Assembly (NCBI GenBank): GCA_913051545.1
Contig: CAJXCD010000003.1
Span: 32,341 to 96,340 of the forward strand
Source of the DNA: an uncultured Chloroflexota bacterium
GTDB lineage: Bacteria > Chloroflexota > Dehalococcoidia > Lucifugimonadales > CAJXCD01
DNA length: 64,000 nt
Direction: 5' to 3'
Every line of letters begins with the position of its first letter. Position 1 is the first letter of the stretch. A program made the translations under genes and the position numbers. The notes under the pieces are model-generated. The model had not been told where the DNA came from. It made no database searches and was given only the letters and a program-made list of their open reading frames with translations. This document shows, piece after piece, positions 1 to 7,847 of the stretch.

Positions 1-1071
1 ACCACCATCCAGCACTTTGGCAGAACCAAGACTTACAAATAAATCCTTAATTCCATCCCCAAGTGCTACAGAGACTATACCCAAAGGAACATTAACTCCT
101 TCATCTGGTGTATTCCTGGAAAAAACCTCTTTTTGTTCATCCATGTTTGTTATATCAACCCGTGATAGTGTCCCATAAGAGATCGCAGAACTTAGAACCT
201 TACCTGGATCCTCTGAGTGAACATGCACCTTCACTATGGTTTCATTTCCAATAACAACCGTAGAGTCAGCAATAGCCTCCATGTCAGCCTTTATTTTCTC
301 AATCCCAAGCGATTTTCCTTCGATCATAAATTGCGTGCAATATCCGTACTCTTTATCGTGAGTATCCGAAAAGAATTGTTCTGAGACTTTGCCAGACAAC
401 ATTTCGGGTGAACCTACATCGCCAAATGCAAGCGTGTCTCCGAGAGATTGCCCCTTCAATTGCCGCCTAATTCCTTCTAGAATAATGGCTAGACCACGAC
501 CACCAGCATCTACAACTCCAGCTTCTCGAAGTACATCTAGCATTTCGGGTGTACGTTCCACAGTATCATTTGCATTTGAACACACAATTTCGAATAATTC
601 ATCTACCCCCACTCCGGCGTCAGCCGCCTTAACAGCAGCCTCTGATATTGAACTTATAACCGTTAACATTGTCCCTTCAACAGGATTCCCAACCGCGCTA
701 TATGAATTCTTACGAGCGGCAATAAAACTTTTAGCTAGCTCTTCCACTCCACAATGAGGCATCCCTTTTATACCATCCGACATTCCTTTGAAAAATTGAG
801 ACAATATTACTCCACTATTACCACGTGCCTCCATTAGCGCATTTCGAGCCATTTGATCAGCCATGTCGCCCGCTTCTAATCGAATAGATGAAGAATCTCC
901 CAGGATACCTTTCATCGTAAGTAGCATATTCGTTCCTGTGTCTCCATCAGGAACTGGAAAAACGTTTAGAGAATTTACAGCCTCCACATTCCTTTCGAGA
1001 AGTGCAGTCCCAAACACAAACATATCGTACAAATCACGACCTGTAAGATAAGAATTATTTCCAGAATTAAT
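1..1071 (-). CDS. fakA: FakA-like DAK2-domain protein (YloV family), C-terminus cut by window edge
   Basis: Catalytic subunit type of fatty acid kinase, or a relative of dihydroxyacetone kinase DhaL. With FakB proteins the family phosphorylates fatty acids for membrane lipid synthesis. I translated the minus strand: about 357 codons are open to the edge (family about 550). Residues 42-48 read DGDTGTN, the nucleotide/Mg loop of DAK2 domains, followed by a RGNSGVILSQ segment; the later part matches the second FakA domain. No ATG, GTG or TTG keeps this N-terminus: an in-frame TAG is followed only by GAG GTC GCA GTC ATT. The ATT at 1069-1071 sits 8 nt behind AGGAGG and gives the expected family length before the DAK2 loop, so I call an AUU start. 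The divergent neighbour is rpmB, a common partner of yloV. The exact substrate is inferred. Confidence 0.85.
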   Translation of the reverse strand, partial: MNSGNNSYLTGRDLYDMFVFGTALLERNVEAVNSLNVFPVPDGDTGTNMLLTMKGILGDSSSIRLEAGDMADQMARNALMEARGNSGVILSQFFKGMSDGIKGMPHCGVEELAKSFIAARKNSYSAVGNPVEGTMLTVISSISEAAVKAADAGVGVDELFEIVCSNANDTVERTPEMLDVLREAGVVDAGGRGLAIILEGIRRQLKGQSLGDTLAFGDVGSPEMLSGKVSEQFFSDTHDKEYGYCTQFMIEGKSLGIEKIKADMEAIADSTVVIGNETIVKVHVHSEDPGKVLSSAISYGTLSRVDITNMDEQKEVFSRNTPDEGVNVPLGIVSVALGDGIKDLFVSLGSAKVLDGG

Positions 1072-1104
1072 GACTGCGACCTCCTATTTATCATTGCTTA
1101 TTTA

Positions 1105-1133
1105 GCTATATTGTGCTATATTTCGATGGTGAA
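1105..1133 (-). promoter_or_regulatory. candidate promoter of the FakA-like gene
   Basis: Minus strand shows TTCACC, 17 nt, TATAGC: four of six matches at each box, with ideal spacing. The -10 box ends 33 nt before the proposed AUU start. This is a weak consensus match in an AT-rich gap, so it is only a candidate. Confidence 0.25.
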
Positions 1134-1230
1134 CAGACGAGGAATCTGCCGCTGTGAGATCGGCTCTATTATGACTGATCTAAGTATGAAACAGATTCTA
1201 CCTAAATTACATTGATACAGTCAAAGATAC

Positions 1231-1422
1231 ATGGCTAAATGCGAAATATGCGACAAGTCTGGACAGTCTGGTAACAGAGTAAGCTTTTCTATGCGACATA
1301 CCAGGCATAGGTGGCATGCCAATGTTCAAAAAGCTACCGTGTACGATAACGGCAAATCAAAACAGATTAGCGTATGCACTCGCTGTTTGAGAACGCAGTA
1401 CAAGAATCGTGTACGGGCCTAG
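1231..1422 (+). CDS. rpmB: 50S ribosomal protein L28, zinc-binding form
   Basis: Ribosomal protein L28 (bL28), 63 residues, the usual length for the short bacterial form. It sits in the large subunit near the E site. Residues C4, C7, C49 and C52 form two CxxC pairs, the zinc-ribbon (C+) version of L28 rather than the cysteine-free paralogue made under zinc shortage. The body (NRVSFSMRHTRHRW then NVQK) is typical. It starts at ATG with no clear Shine-Dalgarno. It diverges from the FakA-like gene and is followed 58 nt later by hemA. Confidence 0.95.
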   Translation: MAKCEICDKSGQSGNRVSFSMRHTRHRWHANVQKATVYDNGKSKQISVCTRCLRTQYKNRVRA

Positions 1423-1480
1423 TTCAGCATCAAGAAACTCCATACTGTTTTTCATTTGAGATATATTTTAGGGCTACTCT

Positions 1481-2725
1481 TTGCAAATCCTACTCGTTGG
1501 ATTAAACCATCATACTGCTCCAGTAGCTGTTAGAGAAAAGGTTGCTTTCACAGAAAAACAAGTAAAGAAAGCTATCCCTCTTCTTGACTCAAAAGTTGAC
1601 CAGCCCGTAATCTTATCTACATGCAATCGCACAGAGATTTATTCTGTAGTAGAAAACCCTGAAAATGCAGCAGAAATCGTCACTGCATTCCTGTCTTCAT
1701 TCCATAAAATCGAAATTTCTAGCATACAGCGGCTCCTATATATAAAAACAGACCAGGAAGCTGTGACACACCTTTTTCAAGTAGCAAGCGGGCTAGACTC
1801 CATGGTATTTGGAGAGTCAGAAATACTAGGGCAAATTAGAGGAGCACTTACAACAGCATCAGAAGCTAAAGCTCTACCTCAAACAATATCGAGACTGTTT
1901 CACCGTGCCATCAGGACAGGACGGCGTGTGCGCAATGAAACACACATTGGACGCAATCCTTTATCCGTTAGCTATGTAGCCGTAGAATTAGCCACAAAAA
2001 TCCTCGGTGATCTCAATAATTTATGTGTGTTACTTATAGGTGCGGGAGAAGCCGGCACACTGCTAGCAAAAGCACTGATGTCTGCCAACGTCGAAGAAAT
2101 AATGATATCCAATCGAACCCCTGAAAAATCCACCGAATTAGCCGAAGAACTAGGGGGTAAAACTGTACTATTTGAAGATGCCCTGACAAACCTTGCCAAT
2201 GCAGATGTAATAATTACAGCAACTGAAGCTTCTGAACATATAATAACCAAAGATGCTGTAGCAAAATTATCGACGTCAAACCCTCAGAAATCCGTTTCAT
2301 TATTTGACCTCTCGGTACCACGAAATATAGATCCTGATGTTGCATCTTTAAATGGAGTAAATCTCTACAACATAGACGACTTAGTTACAATCACTAGAGA
2401 TAACTTGACTGAGCGTCACGGAGCGTCATCAGACGCTAACAAAATAATAGATGAAGAAATAATAGAATTCACTAGATGGTGGGAGACTCTAGATACAGTT
2501 CCTATAATAAAATCTCTGCGCGAAGAGAGCGAACGCATAAGGAGTGAAGAAATATCTCGAGCTTTATCCAAATTATCGAATCTCACAGAGGAAGAATTAG
2601 ATACAATACAAGCGATGAGTAGGTCAATCGTAAGACGCCTGCTCCACAATCCTACAATGTCACTAAAGAAACAAAAACCTACCGATCTTCATATAGATTT
2701 TTTGAAGAATCTATTCGGCATATAG
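1481..2725 (+). CDS. hemA: glutamyl-tRNA reductase
   Basis: NADPH-dependent reduction of glutamyl-tRNA to glutamate-1-semialdehyde, the first committed step of C5-pathway tetrapyrrole synthesis in the cytosol. The N-terminal GLNHHTAPV motif, STCNRTE with nucleophile C48, GESEILGQI around residue 110, a Rossmann motif LIGAGEAGTLLAK near residue 183, and the C-terminal dimerisation helices are all present. Length 414 is normal. The start is TTG, set by the family N-terminus, with AGGG just upstream. The other heme genes lie about 38 kb away (hemB, hemC, cobA-hemD); hemL is not in the window. The last codons lie inside a large inverted repeat. Confidence 0.97.
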   Translation: MQILLVGLNHHTAPVAVREKVAFTEKQVKKAIPLLDSKVDQPVILSTCNRTEIYSVVENPENAAEIVTAFLSSFHKIEISSIQRLLYIKTDQEAVTHLFQVASGLDSMVFGESEILGQIRGALTTASEAKALPQTISRLFHRAIRTGRRVRNETHIGRNPLSVSYVAVELATKILGDLNNLCVLLIGAGEAGTLLAKALMSANVEEIMISNRTPEKSTELAEELGGKTVLFEDALTNLANADVIITATEASEHIITKDAVAKLSTSNPQKSVSLFDLSVPRNIDPDVASLNGVNLYNIDDLVTITRDNLTERHGASSDANKIIDEEIIEFTRWWETLDTVPIIKSLREESERIRSEEISRALSKLSNLTEEELDTIQAMSRSIVRRLLHNPTMSLKKQKPTDLHIDFLKNLFGI

Positions 2726-2738
2726 ATTCTTCAAAAAA
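2698..2738. terminator. 17-bp perfect inverted repeat between convergent hemA and acn
   Basis: Arms 2698-2714 and 2722-2738 are perfectly complementary with a 7-nt loop. The left arm begins with six T and the right arm ends with six A, so both runs are inside the stem. The stem overlaps the last codons and stop of hemA and ends 9 nt before the acn stop. A bidirectional 3'-end structure is likely from position, but the T/A order is the reverse of a classical intrinsic terminator, so it may act by pairing of the convergent transcripts or mRNA protection instead. Confidence 0.5.
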
Positions 2739-2746
2739 ACATGTAC

Positions 2747-5035
2747 CTAGCTTAAGTCATTATTGTGGAAAAGATTTAGCGCAGACCCGGCCTTAAACCA
2801 GTCCACTTGTCTTAAAGCAAAAGAATGATTAAGCTCTAGCTCATCTACACTACCGTCAGAATGATGTAGTAAACACGTTACAGTGTGGCCTGGTGCAAGT
2901 AAGTTCAACTTCAGTAGACTAATTTTGTCATCTTCAAGTATTTTATCGTAATCAGATGGGTCACTAAATGTTAATGGTAACATTCCGTGCTTTTTCAAGT
3001 TTGATTCATGAATTCTTGCAAAACTACGAGCTATTACAGCTGCACCACCCAATAGTCTTGGTGACATAGCAGCATGTTCTCGACTACTACCCTCACCATA
3101 ATTATAGTCGCCTACCACTACCCATCGGACACCTAGGGATTTATAATTCCTAGCGATTCTAGATATGACAATGCCAGTGTCCCCATTAAGTAGATTTTTA
3201 CCCGTTCCAGATTCACCAGTAAAAGCGTTAACTGCCCCCATAAACATATTGTCACTAAATTTTTCTAAATGACCTCGGAATTTCAACCATGGACCAGCAG
3301 GAGAGATATGGTCAGTAGTGCATTTGCCGCGTGCCTTCAATAGTATCGGTATTTCAAGGTAATCTTTACCATCCCATCCAGGGAATGGATCTAGTAATTG
3401 AATCCTATTACTATCGGAATCCACAACTATCTCCAAATCACCACCATCAATGGGCGGAGGAATATAAGGAGATACGCCCTCAGTAAACCCTCCGACTGGA
3501 ACGTCGGGAGCTCTCTTAGGTGGATCCAATTTGAAATCAACCCCATTGCTGTCAGTCAGCGAATCTGATGTAGGGTTGAATGAAAGGCGACCAGCTAGAG
3601 ATAGGGCTACCACAATTTCTGGAGATGCTATGAAATTCATGGTTTCAGAACGGCCATCATTTCTTCTTGGAAAATTACGATTGTAAGATGTGACAATAGT
3701 GTTAGGAACACCATCCAAATCCTTTTCACGTCTCCACTGCCCTATACAAGGTCCACAGGCATTTGCCAAAACAGTCGACCCGATGCTTCTTAGAGATTTA
3801 AGATGGCCATCTCGTTCAATAGTCGCTCGCACCTGCTCAGAACCCGGAGTCACCATCAATGGTACTTGAGATGCAACACCTCGACCTAATGCCTGCTCAG
3901 CGACATCAGCTGCACGACCCATGTCTTCGTACGACGAGTTGGTGCAACTACCAATCAATGCTGTATCTATTTCATCTATAAATCCCTGATCTTTATCAAA
4001 AACTTCACTTCTAAGCGAAGACAAAGGACGGGCCCTGTCTGGAGAATGCGGACCGACTATATGAGGCTCTAATAACGACAAATCTATTTCTACTACCCTA
4101 TCAAAATACATTTCAGGATCTTTCTCAATCCCTTCATCTTGCACTAACAGATCTTTATTATCTTCAGCGAGAGTGGCTAAATCGGACCTCCTAGTAGCTT
4201 CGAGATATGCACCCATTCTGTAATCGTATGGGAAAATGGAAGTAGTAGCGCCTAATTCAGCACCCATATTAGTAATAGTTGCTTTGCCTGTACAGCTTAT
4301 CGATCGAGCCCCAGGGCCAAAATATTCTATGATTGAATTAGTGCCGCCAGAAACCGTCAACTCCCCTGCTAAGTAGAGTATTACATCCTTGGGAGCAGTC
4401 CAGCCACTCAACTCACCCTTTAGATATACGCCAATATGTCGAGGATGCAATACTTCCCATGGTAATCCAGCCATAACCTCTACAGCATCTGACCCACCAA
4501 CTCCAACCGCACAGGCTCCTAAACCACCAGCATTCGGGGTGTGAGAATCAGTACCTATCATAAGTGCACCAGGAAAAGCATAATTCTCTAACACTACCTG
4601 GTGAATTATTCCTGCACCAGGACCCCAAAATCCTGCGCCATATTTAGCACAAGATGACTTGAGGAAATTGTACACTTCACTATTCTCTTGCTTTGATTCT
4701 TTCAGATCATTTTCACCATCAACTCTCGCCTGTATCAGGTGATCACAATGAACCGTTGTGGGTACCGCAACACTAGGTCGCCTAGTTTGCATAAATTGAA
4801 GCATTACCGTCTGTCCCAATACATCCTGTAAAGCCACCCGATCCGGTCGCAACGCTAATATAGCCTGACCTGGATCAATAATCTGTTCATCAGGATTATC
4901 AGAATGCCCTAATAGAATTTTATCTGCCAATGTCATAGGGGCACTCGACCTAACCCTTATAACATCCAAATTCCTACGCATTTTTTCGTATGCAAGAGCT
5001 ACCATTCTAGGTGTAGATTCAATAGACAACGACAT
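2747..5035 (-). CDS. acnA: aconitate hydratase, mitochondrial-type
   Basis: Interconverts citrate and isocitrate in the TCA and glyoxylate cycles; cytosolic [4Fe-4S] enzyme. The 762 residues match the mitochondrial-type bacterial aconitases rather than the roughly 900-residue AcnA/IRP type. Cluster cysteines are seen in GSCTNSSYEDM and in ANACGPCIGQW; the substrate-loop HCDH and GTDSHTPNAGG motifs and the C-terminal swivel domain with GEGSSREHAA are intact. A GGAGGG Shine-Dalgarno lies 2 nt before the ATG. A hairpin separates it from the ferredoxin gene upstream. With malate synthase at 37.3 kb it would allow a glyoxylate shunt if isocitrate lyase exists elsewhere. Confidence 0.97.
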   Translation of the reverse strand: MSLSIESTPRMVALAYEKMRRNLDVIRVRSSAPMTLADKILLGHSDNPDEQIIDPGQAILALRPDRVALQDVLGQTVMLQFMQTRRPSVAVPTTVHCDHLIQARVDGENDLKESKQENSEVYNFLKSSCAKYGAGFWGPGAGIIHQVVLENYAFPGALMIGTDSHTPNAGGLGACAVGVGGSDAVEVMAGLPWEVLHPRHIGVYLKGELSGWTAPKDVILYLAGELTVSGGTNSIIEYFGPGARSISCTGKATITNMGAELGATTSIFPYDYRMGAYLEATRRSDLATLAEDNKDLLVQDEGIEKDPEMYFDRVVEIDLSLLEPHIVGPHSPDRARPLSSLRSEVFDKDQGFIDEIDTALIGSCTNSSYEDMGRAADVAEQALGRGVASQVPLMVTPGSEQVRATIERDGHLKSLRSIGSTVLANACGPCIGQWRREKDLDGVPNTIVTSYNRNFPRRNDGRSETMNFIASPEIVVALSLAGRLSFNPTSDSLTDSNGVDFKLDPPKRAPDVPVGGFTEGVSPYIPPPIDGGDLEIVVDSDSNRIQLLDPFPGWDGKDYLEIPILLKARGKCTTDHISPAGPWLKFRGHLEKFSDNMFMGAVNAFTGESGTGKNLLNGDTGIVISRIARNYKSLGVRWVVVGDYNYGEGSSREHAAMSPRLLGGAAVIARSFARIHESNLKKHGMLPLTFSDPSDYDKILEDDKISLLKLNLLAPGHTVTCLLHHSDGSVDELELNHSFALRQVDWFKAGSALNLFHNNDLS

Positions 5036-5062
5036 TACCCTCCTAATAAAACAACCTCAGAT

Positions 5063-5108
5063 AAGAAGGCCGACCACGAACGATATTTTGTTCTCGGCCG
5101 GCCTTCTT
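5063..5108 (-). terminator. hairpin terminator behind the ferredoxin gene
   Basis: Arms 5063-5081 and 5090-5108 pair over 19 positions with one mismatch and an 8-nt loop. Two of the pairs are G-U only if the minus strand is the RNA, which argues that the structure serves minus-strand transcripts. It is followed by a T-rich but interrupted stretch. It ends ferredoxin transcription or attenuates read-through into acnA, whose ATG is 28 nt further on. Confidence 0.55.
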
Positions 5109-5163
5109 GAGTCTAATTTCTAATGTGAGACAAAACACAATTGTCTGTCAACAAACACAGAAT

Positions 5164-5412
5164 CTAACGTGACATTCCAAAGTAGGCATAGTTCAAATCC
5201 TTGTAACTTTCCCACTCATCAGGTGTATCTTCCTCAGCAAATATTGCCACTACTGGGCATACAGGCTCGCAAGCTGCACAGTCTATACACTCTTCTGGAT
5301 GAATATAATACATGTTATCTTCAGGGTTGGTGTATATACAATCCACCGGACAAACGTCCACACAAGCCGCATCTTTTACATCAATACACGGCTCCGCAAT
5401 AATATACGTCAT
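5164..5412 (-). CDS. fdxA: 7Fe-type ferredoxin ([3Fe-4S]/[4Fe-4S])
   Basis: Small electron carrier of 82 residues. The first cluster region has C9, C17, C21 and C25 with the long C-x7-C spacing of 7Fe ferredoxins; the second is C42-x2-C45-x2-C48-x3-C52-P. The acidic tail with several aromatics is typical of the Thermus/Mycobacterium FdxA group. A GGGAGG sequence lies 11 nt before the ATG, and a very good promoter with an operator-like palindrome lies upstream. The partner enzymes cannot be told from context. Possible recipients include IspG at 22 kb, which needs a reduced ferredoxin or flavodoxin. Confidence 0.93.
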   Translation of the reverse strand: MTYIIAEPCIDVKDAACVDVCPVDCIYTNPEDNMYYIHPEECIDCAACEPVCPVVAIFAEEDTPDEWESYKDLNYAYFGMSR

Positions 5413-5443
5413 TCTGACAGATACCTCCCGTTCCTCTTTCCAA

Positions 5444-5488
5444 ATTGTTTGTCCAACAATTATATCCCGTGTCTGTTAAAGCTTTCAA
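5444..5488 (-). promoter_or_regulatory. ferredoxin promoter with operator-like palindrome
   Basis: On the minus strand TTGAAA (5483-5488), 18 nt, TATAAT (5459-5464): five and six of six matches, the best promoter in the window. The palindrome ATTGTTGGACAAACAAT (5444-5460 on the minus strand; 6-bp arms, 5-nt centre) covers the -10 edge and the expected transcription start, where a repressor would act. No regulator is identified; the Rrf2 protein at 56.6 kb is one candidate. Confidence 0.6.
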
Positions 5489-5496
5489 GCACAACG

Positions 5497-5525
5497 TTGA
5501 CAATCACTAGATCTCGATGTTAACT
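5497..5525 (+). promoter_or_regulatory. candidate promoter of the epimerase gene
   Basis: Perfect TTGACA at 5497-5502, 17 nt, then TTAACT at 5520-5525, a poor -10. The ATG lies 44 nt further on. Divergent from the ferredoxin promoter. Confidence 0.35.
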
Positions 5526-5569
5526 GTTGCTGCTTAATAATCACTTTCGTAGTATAAGACATCTTTCTG

Positions 5570-6322
5570 ATGAAAAAAATATTAATAACGGGTATGAGTG
5601 GACTAATCGGAGGGTTACTGCGCCAACACCTCGAAAAAGTTGGTGACTATAAGCTTGTTGCTTTGAATCGCCGAAATTTGGACGGCATCCAATGTTACCA
5701 AGCAGATATATCTAATTTAGAAGATATAAGGCCTGCATTCAAAAACATAGATGTGGTGGTACATTTAGCTGCTAACCTCAACCAAAATAGCTGGAAGGAA
5801 CAATTAAACGACAACATCATAGGGACGTATAACGTGTACCTTGCGGCTGTAGAATCTGGTGTAAAAAGAGTCGTCTTTGCCAGTAGCGGGAGCACGATAA
5901 GAGGCTTTGACAACATTCCACCCTACGATGCTGTTAATGAGGGGCGATATGGAGATGTTACTGGTAAAGTAAAAAAGATAAGTCACGAAGTATTTAGACC
6001 TGATAGCATATATGGTGCCACAAAAGTTTGGGGTGAAGCAATTGGACGATATTTTAGTGACACCTTCAATTTATCGGTGATTTGTATCCGTATAGGCAGT
6101 GTTAACGGTAATGATAGACCTTCCAATCCTCGAGAAGTTTCTGCATATCTGAGTCACAAAGACGTGGCATTAATTTTGCATAAGTGTATTGAAGCTCCGT
6201 CCGAAATCAAATGCGACACGTTTTTTGCCCTTTCAGACAATAAATGGGGCATACGAGATTTAGAACACTCAAAAGCGATACTAGGGTGGGAACCGAAAGA
6301 CTCATCTGACAAATTCCTGTGA
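5570..6322 (+). CDS. NAD-dependent epimerase/dehydratase family protein, uronate-dehydrogenase-like
   Basis: Extended short-chain dehydrogenase of 250 residues. The Rossmann loop TGMSGLIG (7-14), the HLAA motif (65-68), SSGS (105-108) and the catalytic pair Y148/K152 in YGATK are present, so it should be active. The short length, the early D-x-x-D region and the SxxxYGATKVWGE segment resemble uronate dehydrogenases and related NAD-dependent sugar acid enzymes; the substrate is inference. No Shine-Dalgarno is visible before the ATG. It stands alone, with 130 nt before cmk. Another, degenerate member of the superfamily lies at 16.4 kb. Confidence 0.8.
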   Translation: MKKILITGMSGLIGGLLRQHLEKVGDYKLVALNRRNLDGIQCYQADISNLEDIRPAFKNIDVVVHLAANLNQNSWKEQLNDNIIGTYNVYLAAVESGVKRVVFASSGSTIRGFDNIPPYDAVNEGRYGDVTGKVKKISHEVFRPDSIYGATKVWGEAIGRYFSDTFNLSVICIRIGSVNGNDRPSNPREVSAYLSHKDVALILHKCIEAPSEIKCDTFFALSDNKWGIRDLEHSKAILGWEPKDSSDKFL

Positions 6323-6452
6323 TTTTTAAAACACAACTATATGTCAAATCGCATGAATACTGATAACAGTATTAAAACATCCTTGTGTCGACTATTTGCT
6401 GGAGATATAATCGCTATATGCCCGCATCAAGTATCGTGAGAGATAATTCACG

Positions 6453-7121
6453 TTGTCCAGAAGCACTACAGTAACAATAGATGGTCCAGCTTCCTCCGGT
6501 AAAACGGTGGTCGGCAAGCTAGTATCCAAGCATTTAAACTACCGTTTTCTAGATACTGGGTCTATGTATCGAGCAATAACACGGGAAGCACTCAAAAAAG
6601 AAATAAACCTAGACGACGATATAGCACTGTCTCAATTAGCTATAGATACAGATATCAAACTCATTCCTCAAGACATCTCGGGATTGGTTCTGGTTAATGG
6701 GAAAAAACTACTGCATGAATTAAGAAATCCTGATATAGATAAGTCCGTATCGCAAGTATCAAGTGTCTCAGGGGTCAGAACAGCACTCGTAAAAAGACAA
6801 AGAATGGTATGTGAAGAGGGTGAAATTGTGGTAGTTGGTAGAGACATAGGAACTGTAGTACTTCCTGATGCAAGAACAAAAATATACCTTACCGCTTCTC
6901 TAGAAATTAGAGCCAGGAGACGACACGATGAAAGTACCTCTCAAGGAGGAAGATTTGATACCAAAAACATATTTGAAAAACTAAGGAAACGCGATCTCAT
7001 TGATTCGACGAGAGAAAATTCACCACTACGGCCAGCAGATGATGCTGTCATAATTGACACCGATAATCTAAGTATCGAGGAGGTTGCAGACATAATCGTA
7101 GATTTAGTAGGTACTAGCTGA
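6453..7121 (+). CDS. cmk: cytidylate kinase
   Basis: Phosphorylates CMP and dCMP with ATP. The P-loop GPASSGKT is at residues 11-18, followed by LDTGSMYRA, the NMP-binding insert, and GRDIGTVVLPDA; 222 residues is standard. The start is TTG with no strong Shine-Dalgarno, chosen because it places the P-loop at the normal distance from the N-terminus. The stop codon overlaps the plsC start by one base (TGATG), so the two are translationally coupled; cmk-plsC pairs are common in bacteria. Confidence 0.96.
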   Translation: MSRSTTVTIDGPASSGKTVVGKLVSKHLNYRFLDTGSMYRAITREALKKEINLDDDIALSQLAIDTDIKLIPQDISGLVLVNGKKLLHELRNPDIDKSVSQVSSVSGVRTALVKRQRMVCEEGEIVVVGRDIGTVVLPDARTKIYLTASLEIRARRRHDESTSQGGRFDTKNIFEKLRKRDLIDSTRENSPLRPADDAVIIDTDNLSIEEVADIIVDLVGTS

Positions 7122-7771
7122 TGGGAATACTAAAACCTTTAAGTAACTTTGGTCAGCGTATCACGTTAAATATTTTCGCTGATTGCAATGTCGAAGGTAC
7201 TGAAAATGTCCCTCCTATGGGTTCGCTGATAATCGTATCAAATCATCAAAGCACCGTGGATCCATCCTTAATTTCCACTTTTATACCACGTCCTACTAAA
7301 TTTTTGGCCAAGAAATCTTTGTTCAAAAACCCGATTTTTTCTGCAATGCTGAATTCATATGGAGCGTTCCCCCTAGATCGTTCAACTTCTGACGCCCGTG
7401 CATTCCGATGGGCTCTTAAACAGCTAAGTATTGATCAAGCTATAGTACTATTCCCGGAAGGAACCAGAAGTTTATCCGGGCTAAAAAAAGCTAATACTGG
7501 GGTGACTAGGCTAGCCTTGAAATCGAACTCAGCGATACTACCTATCGGCATCACTGGTACTGAAAAATTAGGGTCAGTGGTGAGAGTTTTAAATCCGACT
7601 GGTAAAATACAGGTTAATATAGGAGCTCCGTTTTCACTTCCAAACATCGAGGGCAGACCTAGCAAAGAAGTTCTTACATCACTTACTGATATGATAATGG
7701 AGCGCATAGCCTTTTTACTCCCCGGAGAGTATAGAGGTGTATACGACATGCGTAATAAAGCCAATTCTTGA
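7121..7771 (+). CDS. plsC: 1-acyl-sn-glycerol-3-phosphate acyltransferase
   Basis: Transfers an acyl chain to lysophosphatidate to give phosphatidate, at the cytoplasmic membrane. The family blocks are clear: NHQSTVDP at 41-48 with the HX4D catalytic pair H42/D47, and FPEGTRS at 111-117 that binds the glycerol phosphate. Length 216 is normal. It overlaps cmk by one base. Its product is the substrate of CdsA at 25.6 kb. Confidence 0.93.
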   Translation: MGILKPLSNFGQRITLNIFADCNVEGTENVPPMGSLIIVSNHQSTVDPSLISTFIPRPTKFLAKKSLFKNPIFSAMLNSYGAFPLDRSTSDARAFRWALKQLSIDQAIVLFPEGTRSLSGLKKANTGVTRLALKSNSAILPIGITGTEKLGSVVRVLNPTGKIQVNIGAPFSLPNIEGRPSKEVLTSLTDMIMERIAFLLPGEYRGVYDMRNKANS

Positions 7772-7847
7772 AATTATTAACTATTGTCTGAGATCATGTA
7801 GGCTGTAAAAGAAGTATGTTCTACACACAACACTGGTTTAAAATTAT

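Noticed and set aside
389..757. Long plus-strand open frame at the left end
   Set aside because: It is the antisense shadow of the FakA-like gene, which has clear DAK2 motifs on the minus strand; its own sequence is Ser/Pro/Thr-rich and matches nothing.
7772..7847. Possible glmS ribozyme before glmS
   Set aside because: The gap is only 76 nt and lacks the ribozyme core; no pairing pattern was seen.
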